DNA of 64,000 nt from Helicostylum pulchrum. Its lineage: Eukaryota; Mucoromycota; Mucoromycetes; Mucorales; Mucoraceae. Shown here one piece after another: positions 24,201-37,200 of the stretch; position 1 is the stretch's first letter; every line of letters starts with the position of its first letter. Under the pieces are notes generated by a model. That model was not told the origin of the DNA. It saw nothing but the letters and a program-made list of their open reading frames with translations, and searched no databases. The stretch is from positions 1,054,001 through 1,118,000 of the forward strand of contig JAIXMO010000001.1 in the NCBI GenBank assembly GCA_025677825.1, given 5' to 3'. Both the position numbers and the translations under genes were made by a program.

Positions 24201-25364
24201 CTCACTAGTCTCTCTGTACTTCGATACACGCCTCATTGGTATCACTCCTCTCCTCAATTTCCATCATATCTCTTTCCACTGATATTTTCTTCCTGTCGCT
24301 CTCCTCCTTGGCAATCTACTACTGCTTTTAATGACAGCTTACACTTTTTAAACATTTTTAATAATTTCTTTCGCACCATTGACATGTTACCTCGTTCTTT
24401 TGATCGTTGTCATGTTAATGCTTCTACCTGTCTTTCCCTCCCCTTTCTAGATATAGTTACCCATTCTCTTTCGGAGTCTCATCCAGCTTTTATTACTTTT
24501 ACTATACCTCAACAACTGCTACAGAATTACCCCGGTGTTAAGAAACTTCTCACATCAGATGTTTTTTTATTCGATCTTGATCGAAAAGTCCTTCGCGTAC
24601 GCTCTTTAGAGACAGAAATTATTCGTTTTCGCAACATATCCCGTTTTGTGATAAATCTTATCCTGCAGCGTAAAATATTCTTTCACCTTTTCTTTGCGGC
24701 TCAGTGTCTTCTCTCTCCTAACATACCGCCCGAACCCCTCACTACCAGGAACTTGGAACTATCATCTATCTCATCTGCTCTTCGCACCAATCATAAACCT
24801 ACAACTAAATGGGCTGTCGCTTCTATAAAATATTACAAAGGTCTCATCTCACCTCCTTCACAACCACCACTGATCATCAACTCTAGAAAATGGTTAGAGT
24901 TTTGGCATCTCAAAATTCCTTTACCAACTCGAACTATTTGGTACCGAGCAATCCACAACAAAATACCAACAAAATCTATATTACATAGATTCTTTCCCGA
25001 TAAAACTGAATCACCCAATTGCCTCCTCTGTTTGTCCACATCGGTGTCTGAAGAAACAGTAGATCACCTTCTCTTCGCCTGCCCCTCTAAAAATCCTATA
25101 TGGTTCAATATCATTACATCCTACATTTCCTCTACAGGCACTCCTTCCTCTATATCTTCCCTTATTCCTTCCATTTTATCGTTATCCCTACCAAATCATT
25201 TCGAAAGGGATTCCACTATAACTTCACTTCCTGAATTAAGCACGCGTCAAATATTTGCGTGTACTCTTCTTCATATTTGGCGAGCCCACTGGCGATTCGC
25301 CTTTGATAGCACTCCATCTATTTCCGCAAACATCATAATCGCCATCACAAAAACTCTGAATTAA
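21294..25364 (+). pseudogene. LINE ORF2: endonuclease and reverse transcriptase, frameshifted
   Basis: It starts at ATG 21294. The endonuclease is seen as LQICSLNCRSI, YDILCLQETH, IINIYAPA, MLVLGDFN, STIDYIFAS and WTDHATLSVTF. TAA at 21897-21899 interrupts the frame, which then resumes. A frameshift lies near 22350. The reverse transcriptase is split: SSPGMDGLSYEF (about 22845); a shift in the A-run near 23000; then NWRPISLINTDAKI, LLLDQEKAYDRIHPEY, LRGLRQGDPLSPLLFN and the catalytic AYADDTLVF (about 23580). TAA follows. Another frame carries the C-terminal region from 23970 to 25364, with CLLC…HLLFAC (about 25020-25080) and a WRAHWRF end. These enzymes would nick target DNA and copy RNA in place. 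Confidence 0.88.
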
Positions 25365-25563
25365 CTCAATTCTGAAATGCAACTCGACGACAAATAGTAA
25401 AAGTAATAGAAGTCTGTTTGAGGACTTCATTTTTATTTAATTTTATTTTCTTTCTTTTCTCCTCTCCCCTTTTCTTTGTAAATACCAGTCTTTTAATCCC
25501 CTCATTGCGACTTTTAAAGGACTTTAAATAAAAACGGAATTTCGGTTCCCATACAAAAAAAAA

Positions 25564-25577
25564 ATTATGTAAATATT
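25564..25577. repeat. Target-site duplication, right copy (LINE)
   Basis: Exact match to 19791-19804. It follows the poly-A end of the element, so it fixes the 3' boundary. Confidence 0.85.
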
Positions 25578-25960
25578 GATCTTACTTGCCAAAACAGTCA
25601 GCATGAATTATCTTGTACTTACATCCCTTTTTATAAGCAACTATCCATTTTTTTTAGTCATATTTTGATATTATGCTCCGTAATATCAGCCACATTTTCT
25701 TTTACGAATCATTTAGTCATTTTTATCTTTATTTACCTTTGATTACATTAGTTTATTTTTATTCGTTGATGTACTAAAAATCTATAGTATTATACTATAT
25801 ATTCTATATATGAAGGCTCTTTCGCTTAACTATTCTATACTTTATATAAAAGTCAGAATAAGTTGTTAGTTAAAAACCTTAATATAATAAAGCCAGTCAT
25901 TCCAAATCTTAATACTATCCGACTGGAATTACATTTAATACTCTAAATCTATCATTATTC

Positions 25961-27336
25961 GTGTTTTTATCAAATATTAATACAATTGCCCCTGAAATTT
26001 TGTTGCCAGCTTCTCTTCGAAAATTTCCGATATTCCGACCGAATCTTGCAGCTCAAGGAGCCGAAATACAATTACCACTTGTACATGAAGAGATCAATAA
26101 ACAAATTCTGGCGAGAAAGTATATTATATCCTTCAGGCATTATAATTTTTCCTTCCCAAAAAAAAATATTTAAGGTTTATACCGACACTTATGTTACTAT
26201 TAAAAAACGAATTGGGAAAATTTCTGAATGGTCAATGCTGAGTCACTTGTGGAAGTTAAATTCCAAGATCTGTCTCTCGTCGATCTGGCTATCAGTAAGG
26301 GTATTACTGTTGTTGATATGGTTTTTAATGGTGTACCATCTAAGAATAATATGGCAAGTCGCCCCCTTACTCGTGTTCGTATGACTATGTTATATCTTCC
26401 CGATGAGCAATCATTTATAATGGGACTCAAACGGGTGATGCGTACTTATGGAGGAATTCACTGGGTCAAAAAATACTATCTTAATGGTTTTTTAAGTATG
26501 AAAGTAAAGTTTCTGTGTTACTTGATACCCCAGCTAAATATTTATATGACGATGGTGAGTTTCAGAAGGCTACACCTCCTACTCGTAATACCCTCTTGGA
26601 TAGTTCCCGTACGATATAAATGTGCTGACCACGCATGTGGTTTGTCGTTTCTCTGGAGACAAAATAACTAAGTGCTCTGAATTGAAAAAACAGAAATGTT
26701 TCAAGTGTAATAATCGATGGCACACCAGTGATTTTTTTTACTAAAAAAGATAATAGTACTGCGATTGATATTACGATACTACTATTATACCCAAAAATAA
26801 AACAGTTATTGGAGTTGAGGATGATGATGGCTAAAAGGAGGTTTTCAAGACTCTCTCCGAGCCGATCAGAATCGATGGCAGAGATATTGATACTGAGGAT
26901 GATGGTGAGGAATTACCTCTTGCTACAAAATATTTCAGCGAAAATTCCAACGGTACAAGTGCTTCTAAGTATGTTAGCTTTTAAGTAGCGCCATAAAGGT
27001 AGATTTAGCAGAGGAGATGAATAATGCTCAACAGGGAGAGGCTTACTTTTGAAGAAAGGAAAGGAGCAAGGTGTAATCAAACGAAAAAAAAAGAAGGTCT
27101 ATATACCGGTAAGTAAAAGTACAAGGGAAAAGGTTGCTGCTGCCGATAGGAAGACCGACGATGCAGTCACTTTTTTTTTTGGAGTTTTTGGAGTTTATTG
27201 TGTTTCTGTTACCGGCGTTCCTCAAACGAATCATTTAGTGCAAACTAATTTTAATGTAGGGGACGGTAATTTAATAGGTACTTTGGTACTCACTGTTAGC
27301 ATGGTGTACCTTTTTTTTTACTTGGTTACTAAATAG
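25961..27336 (+). pseudogene. Decayed mobile-element ORF1/gag-like relic with zinc-knuckle remnant
   Basis: A string of coding-like pieces in shifting frames. A first block (about 26228-26500: VEVKFQDLSLVDLAISKG, RPLTRVRMTMLYLPDE) is followed at about 26690-26740 by CFKCNNRWHTSDFF. That is a C-x2-C-x4-H zinc knuckle whose last Cys position is Phe, then a stop. An acidic block and a Lys-rich block follow (about 26830-27160). This order of RNA-binding-like region, CCHC knuckle and charged tail suits retroelement ORF1/gag proteins. It differs from ORF1 of the neighbouring LINE, so it is probably a second, older element. The family is not recognised. Confidence 0.4.
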
Positions 27337-28109
27337 TATTATAATATAACCTACTGAATCTTGTTTAATTTTCTTTCTAATACAGTAGCCGTATCCCAAT
27401 ATTTTATCATAATTTTCCTCTCCTGGTACCCCTTCCAACCTATATATTATTTAAGCAATTTATTTATAATAGAGCATTTCCCTTTTCTTAAATAACATTT
27501 AACTAATTATCGTTGATCTGTAATTCAATCTTAACAATTCTGCGATCTACATTAGATAATTTTTGTGGGCCTATTGGCAAAAAAAAACGAGGGAGAAAGG
27601 GATGATAGCATATGACAGTTACCAAGATAAGGGTCGTACTGTCGTACAACAGGAGTATTAATATCTATAGAGCGGAGAATACAATATAATTGTAGTAGTA
27701 GTAATGGCCTCATAAACTGCTACCATACATCGTACAGATAACTCATCCAAAAAAACTATAGTGATTCTTTAAAAAAAACACGTATGTACAGTAAGAATAA
27801 ATAAATAAATACTACCGCAGTAAGTACATTTATCTCTTTCTCTAATAGTCTCAGCTAACGCTATCGCATACAATTATCCACAAAGTAAAGTTTTTACTAA
27901 CTGCAGCATCAACGAGTTAAGCTTATAAGATTATAGCTACAATAAAAGAGAATTCTGTGGGAGAAAGAGCTTGATACATTGATTTAAACGACAAACACAA
28001 AAATTTCTGGCACCTTGACATTCTGTATATTTTGCTTGGTTTTCTTTGATTTGATTTAAATGTATACGGTCTAGTATAAGGAATTCAAACGTAACCTTAA
28101 ATTACTTGC
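27337..28109. other. Intergenic region without supported gene
   Basis: AT-rich spacer between the gag-like relic and the duplicated promoter segment. No open frame of interest. Confidence 0.5.
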
Positions 28110-28693
28110 ATGGTTATTGGCTCTACATCATGTGGTAATACATAACATTTAATAAGTTCGAGTACAACCACAGATAAATTACGCACAGCCAGTATACTTT
28201 TTCTTAAAAAAGTTAAAGCATAACTATTTAGTTCAGAAAGATTAAATACAATAGTCTTTGAAAAAAAATTGACATGATTCTAATTTCAGACAGATATCAT
28301 ATAAAATGCAAAAAATTAAAAAGAAGTATTGTTATTATATACTCTATATGTATTCTTCATGTGAATCAATAAAAGAAAATAATCCCCCACACTCAAAGTT
28401 GTACTCTGTATCCACTACAACGTTTCTCAATCAGATCCCTTTTTTAGATATTCAAACTTAGAACTGACTCTTTTCTTCGACTTCATGGAACTGATAAAGT
28501 CCGTGGAACGAGAAAAAGGTCCTTCCATTTTAACATTTACAACACCAGAGAAAAAAATGCATATATAAATATAGGCACATATCCTGTTCTTTTTTTTTTT
28601 TCTTCTTTAACTCGCTATACAATCCTTTTTTAAAAAATTAATAATACTCTCCATTCTTTTTAACGCCCCCACTAACAAATAACTACTCAATCA
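28110..28693 (+). promoter_or_regulatory. 5' flank/promoter of membrane protein copy B, homologous to 13440-14040
   Basis: Carries the same conserved islands as the copy A flank (ttggctct…catgtggt, catgtgaatcaataaaag, acaacgtttctcaatca, taacgcccccactaacaa) with many changes between them. It is clearly more diverged than the transcribed core of the two genes. Confidence 0.6.
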
Positions 28694-31600
28694 ATGCAGC
28701 ACCAAACGCATGATCATGATGTAGTCGTATCTGAAGGTGCGGAATACTATCACACTTCTGAAGACCAGCGTGGTCTTCGAGACGATGTACTGATGGAAGA
28801 ATACTCTGAAAAGGCTGCTCCTCCTCCAAAACGTCGTTTCTATAAAACAAAAAAATATTGGATCATTTGCTCAATCCTGACAGTAATCATTGTAATTGTT
28901 GCTGTTGTTTTGGCTCTCTTCGTTATTTTCCCTAAAATTGCTCAATCGTTAATGAACAAGTCCAAGATCGATGTTACTGCTGCCGGTATTACATTCGTCA
29001 AACCTGAAGCTTTAAACGATGCTGTTTACGCCAAGCGTGATGCAGATAACATGAACTCTACCTTTTACATGAACATGGAAAGTGATCTTTCCAACACTGG
29101 ACCTTTCCACGCCTCAATCAAGTTTCAAAATCCTATTCAAGTTCATTACGAAGATAAGTATCTTGGTGATATCTTCCTCTACGACGAAACAAAGATTGCC
29201 GGCGGTAAAGGAAAATTAAATGCTGTTACTCCTTTCTTGATTCGTGACGACGCTGCCTTTGCTGAATTCTCCAAGACCATGTTGGCCGTAGATGAATTTA
29301 GATGGACTCTTAAAGGAAAGCTTGATATCACTGCTCTTTCTAGGTAATAGTTTATTTTTTATTTACTTAATACTCCACAGAAACATTGAACAATGAGTAA
29401 CATTTTTTTCTTTCTTATAGAACGGCCACTGTAGACCTTAATAAAGAAATTGTATTAAATGGTAGGTTCCACAAATCAAACAATGATTATTTTTTTTAAA
29501 AAAAAAGGGTGTGCTAACTTTCCTTTTTTAGGTATGAATGGATTCCCTAACGTTAAGATTGATTCTTTCAATCTTCCAGGTGATGATCCCAATGGCGGTA
29601 TCCTTGTCGAATTAGGAACTGTCTTGGAAAGTCCTTCCCCCATTGGTGTCCAACTTGGTACAATCAAGCTTGCCATTGGTTATGATGGTGTTAACCTCGG
29701 TGTTGTTTCTGCTGATGGTGTTACACTCGCAAAGGGTGAAAATAAGATCCTTCTTAAGGGTACTCTTGTACCTCATAATGATACTGTATCCTTGCAAAAG
29801 GTTGGTGTTCTTTTCTCCAACTACCTTGCTGGTACTGTCTCAAACACCACTGCTGTTGGTTTATCTTGTGCTCCTGATGGTGTCAACCCTATTGGATGGC
29901 TCTCTGAAGGTTTCAAGACTGTCAATCTTAATGTCGCATTAGGTGTCCCTGAACCTTTGAAGATTATCAACAGTGTCAGTATGGGTTATCTTGACTTAAA
30001 GTTTGATCCTGCTACTCCCTATTCACCTGTTGCCAATGCTCCTGAAGTCACTGCCGGATTCCAAATGCCTTTCGGTTTCTCTTTAAATATTACTGAGGTT
30101 TCTCAAAGTATTACTCTTGGAATTAACTCTACTGCAGATAAGACAACAAACTTTGCTGTGATGGACGTTCCTTTTGTTCCTGCCGTCAGTGATCAAGCTG
30201 CTGGTACCATCAAATTTGCTTTGGCCAATACTGCTATTGCTGGTATTACTGGTCAAGAGAGTACTTTCAACGAATATACTTATGCTTTAACTTCCTCTGC
30301 CAATTATACCTTTATGGTTGCCGGTAGTGCCACAACTAAAGCCAACACTCCTATTGGTCCTATTGTCTTGACTGGTGTTAACTTCACTGTTCCTACTTCT
30401 CTTCAAGGTCTTAGCTTCTTGAACAGCACTGCTACAGTTATTAACTCACTTGATGTTACTGGTGGTACCACTGCTGGTTTATCTCTTGCTATTGACGTCT
30501 CTATGGGTAACCCCTCTGATTTCAGTATCTCTACTGGAGATGTTGTTTTCGATATGGGTGCTAGCGGTACCACTCTTGGTCTTGTCACTTTGAGCAACCT
30601 TACCTTAACTCGTGGTGAGAACAAAGTTTTAGCTGCTGCCTCTTTCGATCCCAAGTCATCTGATGTCGGACAAAACCTTTTGAGTACTTTTGTTATGGGA
30701 CAAGACAATGGTGTTGATATTCTCGGTCGTGCTGACTCTACCAACATTGCTTCTCTTGCTTCTGGTTTAAGTGCCATCAGTCTCGGATCTACTCTCCCTG
30801 GTCTTAAAACTGCTTTAATCCAAGGATCTTCTTTGATTGTTAATGCTGATACTCTTACCACTAGCATTGTTGGTGTCAAGGTTTCAATTGCCAATCCTTT
30901 CACTGCTGGTTTATCTATCTCAAAGGTTGTTTCTGCTGTTACTTTCGGTGGTATGCCCATTGGTAACATTGACCAAGATATTTGTAGTAACCCATTCGTT
31001 ATTGGAGGAAAGTCTACTGCTGAATCTTTCCCTCTCAGTATGTCCATGAACTTGGAACCCGGAGCCGTTGCTTTATTGATGCGTACTCTTGCTGTTCAAG
31101 CCAATTTGGATACTCGTTCTCTCGATGCTTTACTTACTTTAGGTGGCTTTGAAATCGATGGTCAAGAAAACATTGAAGCTGATCCTGCTCTCTTTGAAAA
31201 CTTTGATATCTCCAAGTTTGTCATGGACGCTATGGCCGCCTTGAAGGTTGATCTTTCTCTTTCTTCTACATTAGCTATTGGTGAGTATGTTAACGATTTA
31301 GCCTTCTCTCAAGCTGGTGTTGCTGTTGCTACTGACAAGTCTGTTACTGCTTTAATTCCTATTGTTGGTCAACCTATCGTTCAACAAATTGTCGATGGTT
31401 CCGTTCTTGGTTTTGAAACTGTTATTATGTCTAATGTCACCGAATCTTCTTTCAGTGTCCAAATGAAGGGTAGTATTACCGGAACTGGTCCCATGGCTGC
31501 CACTATTCAATTCCCTACACCTCTTACTGTTACATGGCAAGGAAAGGTTATTGGTAAAGTCAGCATGGCCGATATTGTTGCTAAGCCTGTTGTCGGTGCT

Positions 31601-33783
31601 GAATTCGATGTCCCTGGTGTTTTCACTGTCGAAAACTCTGATGATATGGCTGAATTTGCTGCCTACTTGATCAATAACCCTGAGTTTGTTTGGGATATTA
31701 CTTCTAGTGACGTCAGTGTCAATGCTCTTGGTTTCACCTTCACCAACATTGCTCTTCACAAGATTGTCACCTTAGCTGGTGCCAGTGGATTCAAGGATGC
31801 TGTTTCTGTTACTGCCTTTGATTTACCTGCTAACGATCCCGACGGTGGTATTACTCTCAAGGTCAATACTGTTATCAAGAACCCTAGTCAAGTTGGTTTC
31901 AACCTTGGCGGTGTTGGTTTCGAAAACTACTTTGATGGTGTTTACCTCGGTCCTCTTTTATCTGACGGACCCGCTATCTTTGCTCCCAGAACTGCTTCTA
32001 ATGTTCCCATGAAGGGTCGTTTGGTTCCTCAAACTACTCAAGAAGGTATTGTTGCTATTACCAAGGTCTTTGGTCACTATCTCTCTGGTAACTCTTCGTC
32101 TCTTACTGTTAAGGGTTCATCTGGTTCTGGTTCTAATGGTCCTGTCAGCTGGCTTTCCGCTGCTTTCAAGACTCTTTCCATTGAAAATGTTATCTTACCT
32201 GGTCCTGAGGTTATTCCCGAACTTATTCCTTCCATCGAGATGAGAAATATTCAATTAGATTTCACTAAGGATCCTTGGGCTCCTCCTGCTAGTTCTACCA
32301 AGGTTGAAGCTCAACTTAATAGTCCTTTCGGTTTCCCTATGGGCGTCTCTTCACTTAACATGAAGGTTGCTGCTACTTATGATGGTCATCAAGTTGCTAC
32401 TCTCGATGTTCCTGATAATGCTGCTACAACCAGTCCTACTGGTCTTGTCACTACTGGTTTCTCTGATGTTCCCTTCAAGGTCTCTAACAAGCAACTCTTT
32501 GCTGGTTTTGTTCAACTCTTGACTGCTGGTCCCAGTGTTACTTTTGGTTTAGAGGGTGCTGCTAACGCTGTTGCTCAAACTGCTGTTGGTACTTTAATGC
32601 TTCCTGGTGTTACTTTCAATGTTCCTACTACATTAAAGGGTAAATACATATAAAATTTATAAAGGAATTTAAACATTTAACTAAATTATATATTTAATCT
32701 TTAGGCTTCGCTAACTTTAACAGTAGAGCAAAGGTTGTCTCTCTTAAAGTTTCTGGTGCTACTCTTAGCTATGTTATTGTTTCTCTTGTTGTAGAACTTG
32801 AGAATCCTTCAGATGTTACTATTACTATCGGCGATATCAACTTTAATGTTCTTTTACCCAAGTTCGATAATGCCGTTATCGGTATGGTCTACATGAAGGA
32901 CACTGTAATCCCTCCTGGTGTCAAGTCATATACTGCTACTATGCATTTAGGTGAAAAGGCTACTGATCCTATTGCCGTTGGTTACATGCTTATCTCTTAC
33001 TTGGGTAATACACCTGTTGACTTGATCATCCAAGGTACTGAAACATCCACTACCATCGCTCCTCTTGCTCCCGCTTTATCTACCGTTAAACTCTTATCTT
33101 CTATCAATGGTATTGAAGCCGGCTTAATTAGAGGCATTGGAATCTACGGTGAAATGGAAAATATGACAAGTGAACCCTTCCAATCTTTTGTCAACATGAC
33201 TCTCTTTAACCCATTGGATACTCCTTTTGCTATTAAGAAAATCAGTGCTGTTTCCACAAAAGATATTGTATGTGACGCTGGAGGTGAGGCATACGTTGGT
33301 AAAGACAAACCTGCCGGTACTATTGAACATACGTTCGATGAACCTTTGGTTATTCAACCTGGTCAAGAACTCTTTGTTGATGGGCTTATTGTACAACTCA
33401 CTGAAGATATCGGTTTAAGTATCGCTATTCTTCTTGGTGACAGACTCTTGAACGTAACACAAGTAGCTGAAGTTTATGTTGGTGACGGTTTCCATGTTGA
33501 AGCTATGACTTACGCTCAAAAGGATGTTCCATTTACTGCTTATGTTCCTAATATTACTGATCTTCCGGAACTGGATGTTTGTATGGCAGGAGATGTTGTT
33601 CCATCTGCCCTTAATGGAACTACATCTACATCTCCTATTCCCACAGCTACCGCTGAAGTATCCCAATCCACTGAAGCTCCCGTCCCTACCGAAGCTCCTA
33701 CTGAAGCACCAGCTCCTACTGAAGCACCCGCCCCTACTGATGAAGCGCCAGCTCCTACCCCAGAGGCTGCACCTGCTGCATAA
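28694..33783 (+). CDS. Large single-pass membrane protein of DUF3712/LEA-like type, copy B, 1625 aa
   Basis: Exons are 28694-29343, 29421-29461, 29532-32639 and 32705-33783, the same structure as copy A shifted by about 14,652 bp. By eye only a handful of bases differ over the first ~4.2 kb, introns included (one T fewer in intron 1; Ser to Cys near 30984; Asp to Asn near 32135). The last ~800 bp differ much more: about 15-20 residue changes and one lost 18-bp PTEAPA unit. N-terminal membrane span, β-rich repeats and Pro/Thr/Glu tail are as in copy A. Both copies look intact and are probably expressed. Function is unknown; a cell-envelope or lipid-related role is only a guess from the family. 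Confidence 0.85.
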
Positions 33784-34259
33784 TCTGATCCATTAACATA
33801 ATTTGGTATTTACTGTTTTACATTGATCTAATTTTTTTTTTCAATCACTTATTAATAACAAACCAGTACTAAAATATATCTTACCTGATCGTACTTAACT
33901 TCTCTTTTTAATATATTATGCTATATCATAACACTTTTTTTTATTTTCTGAATTCTCCTATCTTTTTACCCCTTCCAAATTATATTTAAAGTAAAACTTG
34001 CTTAATTTTTCTCTGTATTAGAAAATAAATTTTTATTTGCTCTTTTTATTTTTAGAATGAAATTATGCTGAGAGGGTAAATACACTGCGGATCCCAAATT
34101 TGAGACAAATAAAAAAGAAATTCAGTATTTGAATTAGAGCCTTTTTTTTTTTTTTACTTACATAAAAGTGGATGGCAAGTAGCAACAAATACAAAAAATA
34201 CACTATTAATAAAAAATCATAATTGTACTTAAATATGTCATTATTACCTTCGAAAAGTA
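33784..34259. other. 3' flank of copy B and downstream flank of Fanzor relic
   Basis: Homologous to the copy A 3' flank up to about 33930, then AT-rich. In Fanzor and TnpB loci the guide RNA often derives from the 3' end and downstream flank of the nuclease gene, which here means this interval on the minus strand. No RNA structure could be verified by eye. Confidence 0.4.
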
Positions 34260-37200
34260 TTACACGTCATCGACGGTAGGCCTTTTGGCGTTTCGATTTA
34301 AGAAAGCCACAGCTTTTTGGTTAAAGAACTCAGTTTTGAAGTGACTGGTATTAGGGGCGAAAGTGGGAAATGTAACGCCATACATGAGCATTGCAAGCCC
34401 AGGAAAGCCAATAGCGAAAGCCGACAAAGAGTCTCTGCCATGAGTATTTTTTGACGCGAGCACCGAAACATATTCTTGGTTATAACATACAAAAGAACCA
34501 TTTACCGACTTGGTTTTCTTTTTCCGGATTTATTATACGAAGTTCTTGTAGGGTGAAAAAGTTTTCCGAAACAGAAAGGACAAGTCTGGGAAGTGTTATG
34601 CTCGTTTGTAATGCATACGGACGTATACAGGCCGTGTTTTTTAGGCTTCCGTATACCTCCCTGCCGGGAATGACCTTTCAATTGGGACCCAATACCGTAC
34701 ACACGGTCTCCAACGAACAAGATTGGTACGGTGTTTCCGGAAGAAGAAACATATTTACGTTCTTTTGAGCATAACTGGTCAACGTATTTTTGTTTCTGAA
34801 GCTCATACGTTCGTTTCCTCTTATTCCTTTTTGAGCTGTAGTAAAAGTTCCTCAGTGGGACTCTTGCGGATTTTTGTTTTTCGTACCAATTATTAATATC
34901 AGCTGTAGTTAGAGCACTTGATAGGTCTTCTTTACAAAGATCGAGCTCTAGCTTCTGAACTTCTTGACCGACAATACTTTCCTTTCTGCTTCTTATTAGG
35001 TGTTGTCGTATTTTTTTCTGACCACTTCCATGATCAATATCATTTGAGTTTATTTTGAATGTCTTTGGTAGACTTAAATAATCAGATTCCTGAAATTCAC
35101 TAGGATCTATTTTTTTTAAAAAGTGATACGTGAGATTAGTTACGGATTGCATATAGTTTAATTACAAAAAATTTCATAAATGCTTATACTTACTAACTGC
35201 TTGCTTCAAAACAGAGTACTTGTTTTACAGATTCAAACTAAACTCAAATCTTTCCTTGGAAAATTTAGATGTCTCGGTCATTGTGCAGAATCCATTGTCA
35301 GTACCTGAGAATGAAACTTCTTCAGATTGAACAAATTTTTCATCAATTGAGATGTTTTCTACATTGTCGATACATTTGTAATTTTCTTTAGTAATCAAAA
35401 GCTTCTTTTCAATCGACGTGGAAACTTTTATCTGATAGTCTGTTGTTTCATGTCGAAGCGAGCTGGAAATTGCTTTTTCTTTAGACAAAGCTTGCTTGGT
35501 TACTCCAATCATATCAAAGAGGTCACGTCGTATTCTTTTTGCTCAGCAATCTGTATGTATAGGGCCTGGTTTTGATGAAAACGTTTCTCTTTTTCAGGGC
35601 ACTCCTGAGGGATTATCCATTTTTTCTTCATAGCACGAATATCAAACTGTTCCCTGTTTTTATTTAACTTGACATAAAGTGCTCGCAATTGATTGTCCAG
35701 GTTTTCGATTTCTTCTTGACTCGCATTTCTTTTAGTCTCTGCATCTCGCTTTTCCTTTTGTAACAAGGATTTTTTTGGCTTTGACAAAGTATCTTTAGAT
35801 TCAAGAACAGTAGCCATATTTTGTTTTGTTGGTTTAGTAAGCGTACCCGTGATTCTTACTGTTTTTAGTCCAGGCAACAGCGACATGTTATGCTGGAAAT
35901 CCAAACCGTAACTTGCAGTTACTTTTTTTATTTCGGCGAGATTGAAGAAAGATCTAAAAACAGCATCTTTGGACTCCGTAGCTAAGCGTCTAGATAATAT
36001 TACGTTTCCGTCGAAACCATATATATCCATCGGTTGCTCCAAATTAGAATCACAGAAAGATGAAAATAGAGTAGGGGCGTCTATTTTGAAACAATGCAGA
36101 CTACTTGGTTTTGATAATGGAGAAACAGCCACACAAGATTTCTGATACCCGGTATAGCGCATAATATTGTTAGACATAAGAATGAATGGAATTTGATACG
36201 CAGTGGTATACCATGTTTGCTTAGTAGGAATATATGGCATTAAAAAGTTTGCGATCGAGCTTAAGACACGTATCTCCTCTTTTGTGTATGTCGTATTCGA
36301 AAAATCTCTAACTTCTACTTCTGTAATGTGTTGTCCGTGGTACTTAAATATTACTTGGCGCAAAATAGATCTAAACACTGCTAAACGCTTTCTTGATAAA
36401 TCAGTTGATTCGACGACTTCTTCTTCTTCTTTTTCAATTGCCCTTCTTCTTTGTTCTATATACAAGCCATTAATGGTATCTAACTCAATGCCAGAAGTAT
36501 CAGAAGGATCGATATCAATAGCTTTAGTACGCTAAATAGAAAAAAAAATTAATCGGAAAATACGTAATATTAAAGCTTTATATTCGACTTTACTTCAATA
36601 GCTAAAGTTTCTGCATACGTTTCAATTCTTTCCGTACATCTAATAGCTTTATTAATCCATTTTTGTTCGTTAAATGGGTCATCTTTCGCTTTCTTCACAT
36701 ATTTCCTGCGCCGTCTACGTTCATTGTTAAACAAGTTTCTTTTTCCATTGCGAGATTTCTTTATGATGCCAATGGGACGTTGAATGGTTGTAGCTTCTTT
36801 TTCGCTGATATACAGTTGTCTCTTTTGCTCCATTTCTTTTTTCTTTTTAGCAACATAGGCTTTGTACTTCTGTTCTCGCTCCGGTGCAAGATGTATTTAA
36901 GTAATATATCAAGTAAGCGGTTCAGAACTTTTAATGGTCTTTTTGAATCCGACCACATAACTTCAAAATTTGTTGCATACTTGGACAAGGACATTTTCAT
37001 AACATAAGGATCTGTTGTAAAAGCTTTTTTTATATTTCTAGGAAGTATATCAACAAATGCATTGTGAAAATATTGTGTTTTCGTTGAACCTTCTCTCAAG
37101 CCTTGAGGGCCGAAATAGGTGGAGTGGATTAGTTGAAGATGCGCCTTGCTGAAAAGTTTACTGAAGTTACGAACTAGATTTGCTGTTTTCAAACAAGAAA

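Larger units (their letters stand above)
19805..25563 (+). mobile_element. Non-LTR retrotransposon (LINE), near full length, decayed
   Basis: 5759 bp between exact 14-bp target-site duplications, ending in a short poly-A (25555-25564). Order: 5' leader, ORF1, then ORF2 starting 4 nt after the ORF1 stop. ORF2 contains an apurinic-type endonuclease, a reverse transcriptase and a C-terminal Cys/His motif. No RNase H was noticed, and no LTRs. The layout fits the Tad/L1-like groups common in fungi; the exact clade cannot be set by eye. In-frame stops and several frameshifts make it non-functional. It sits in the spacer between the two membrane-protein copies. Confidence 0.9.
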
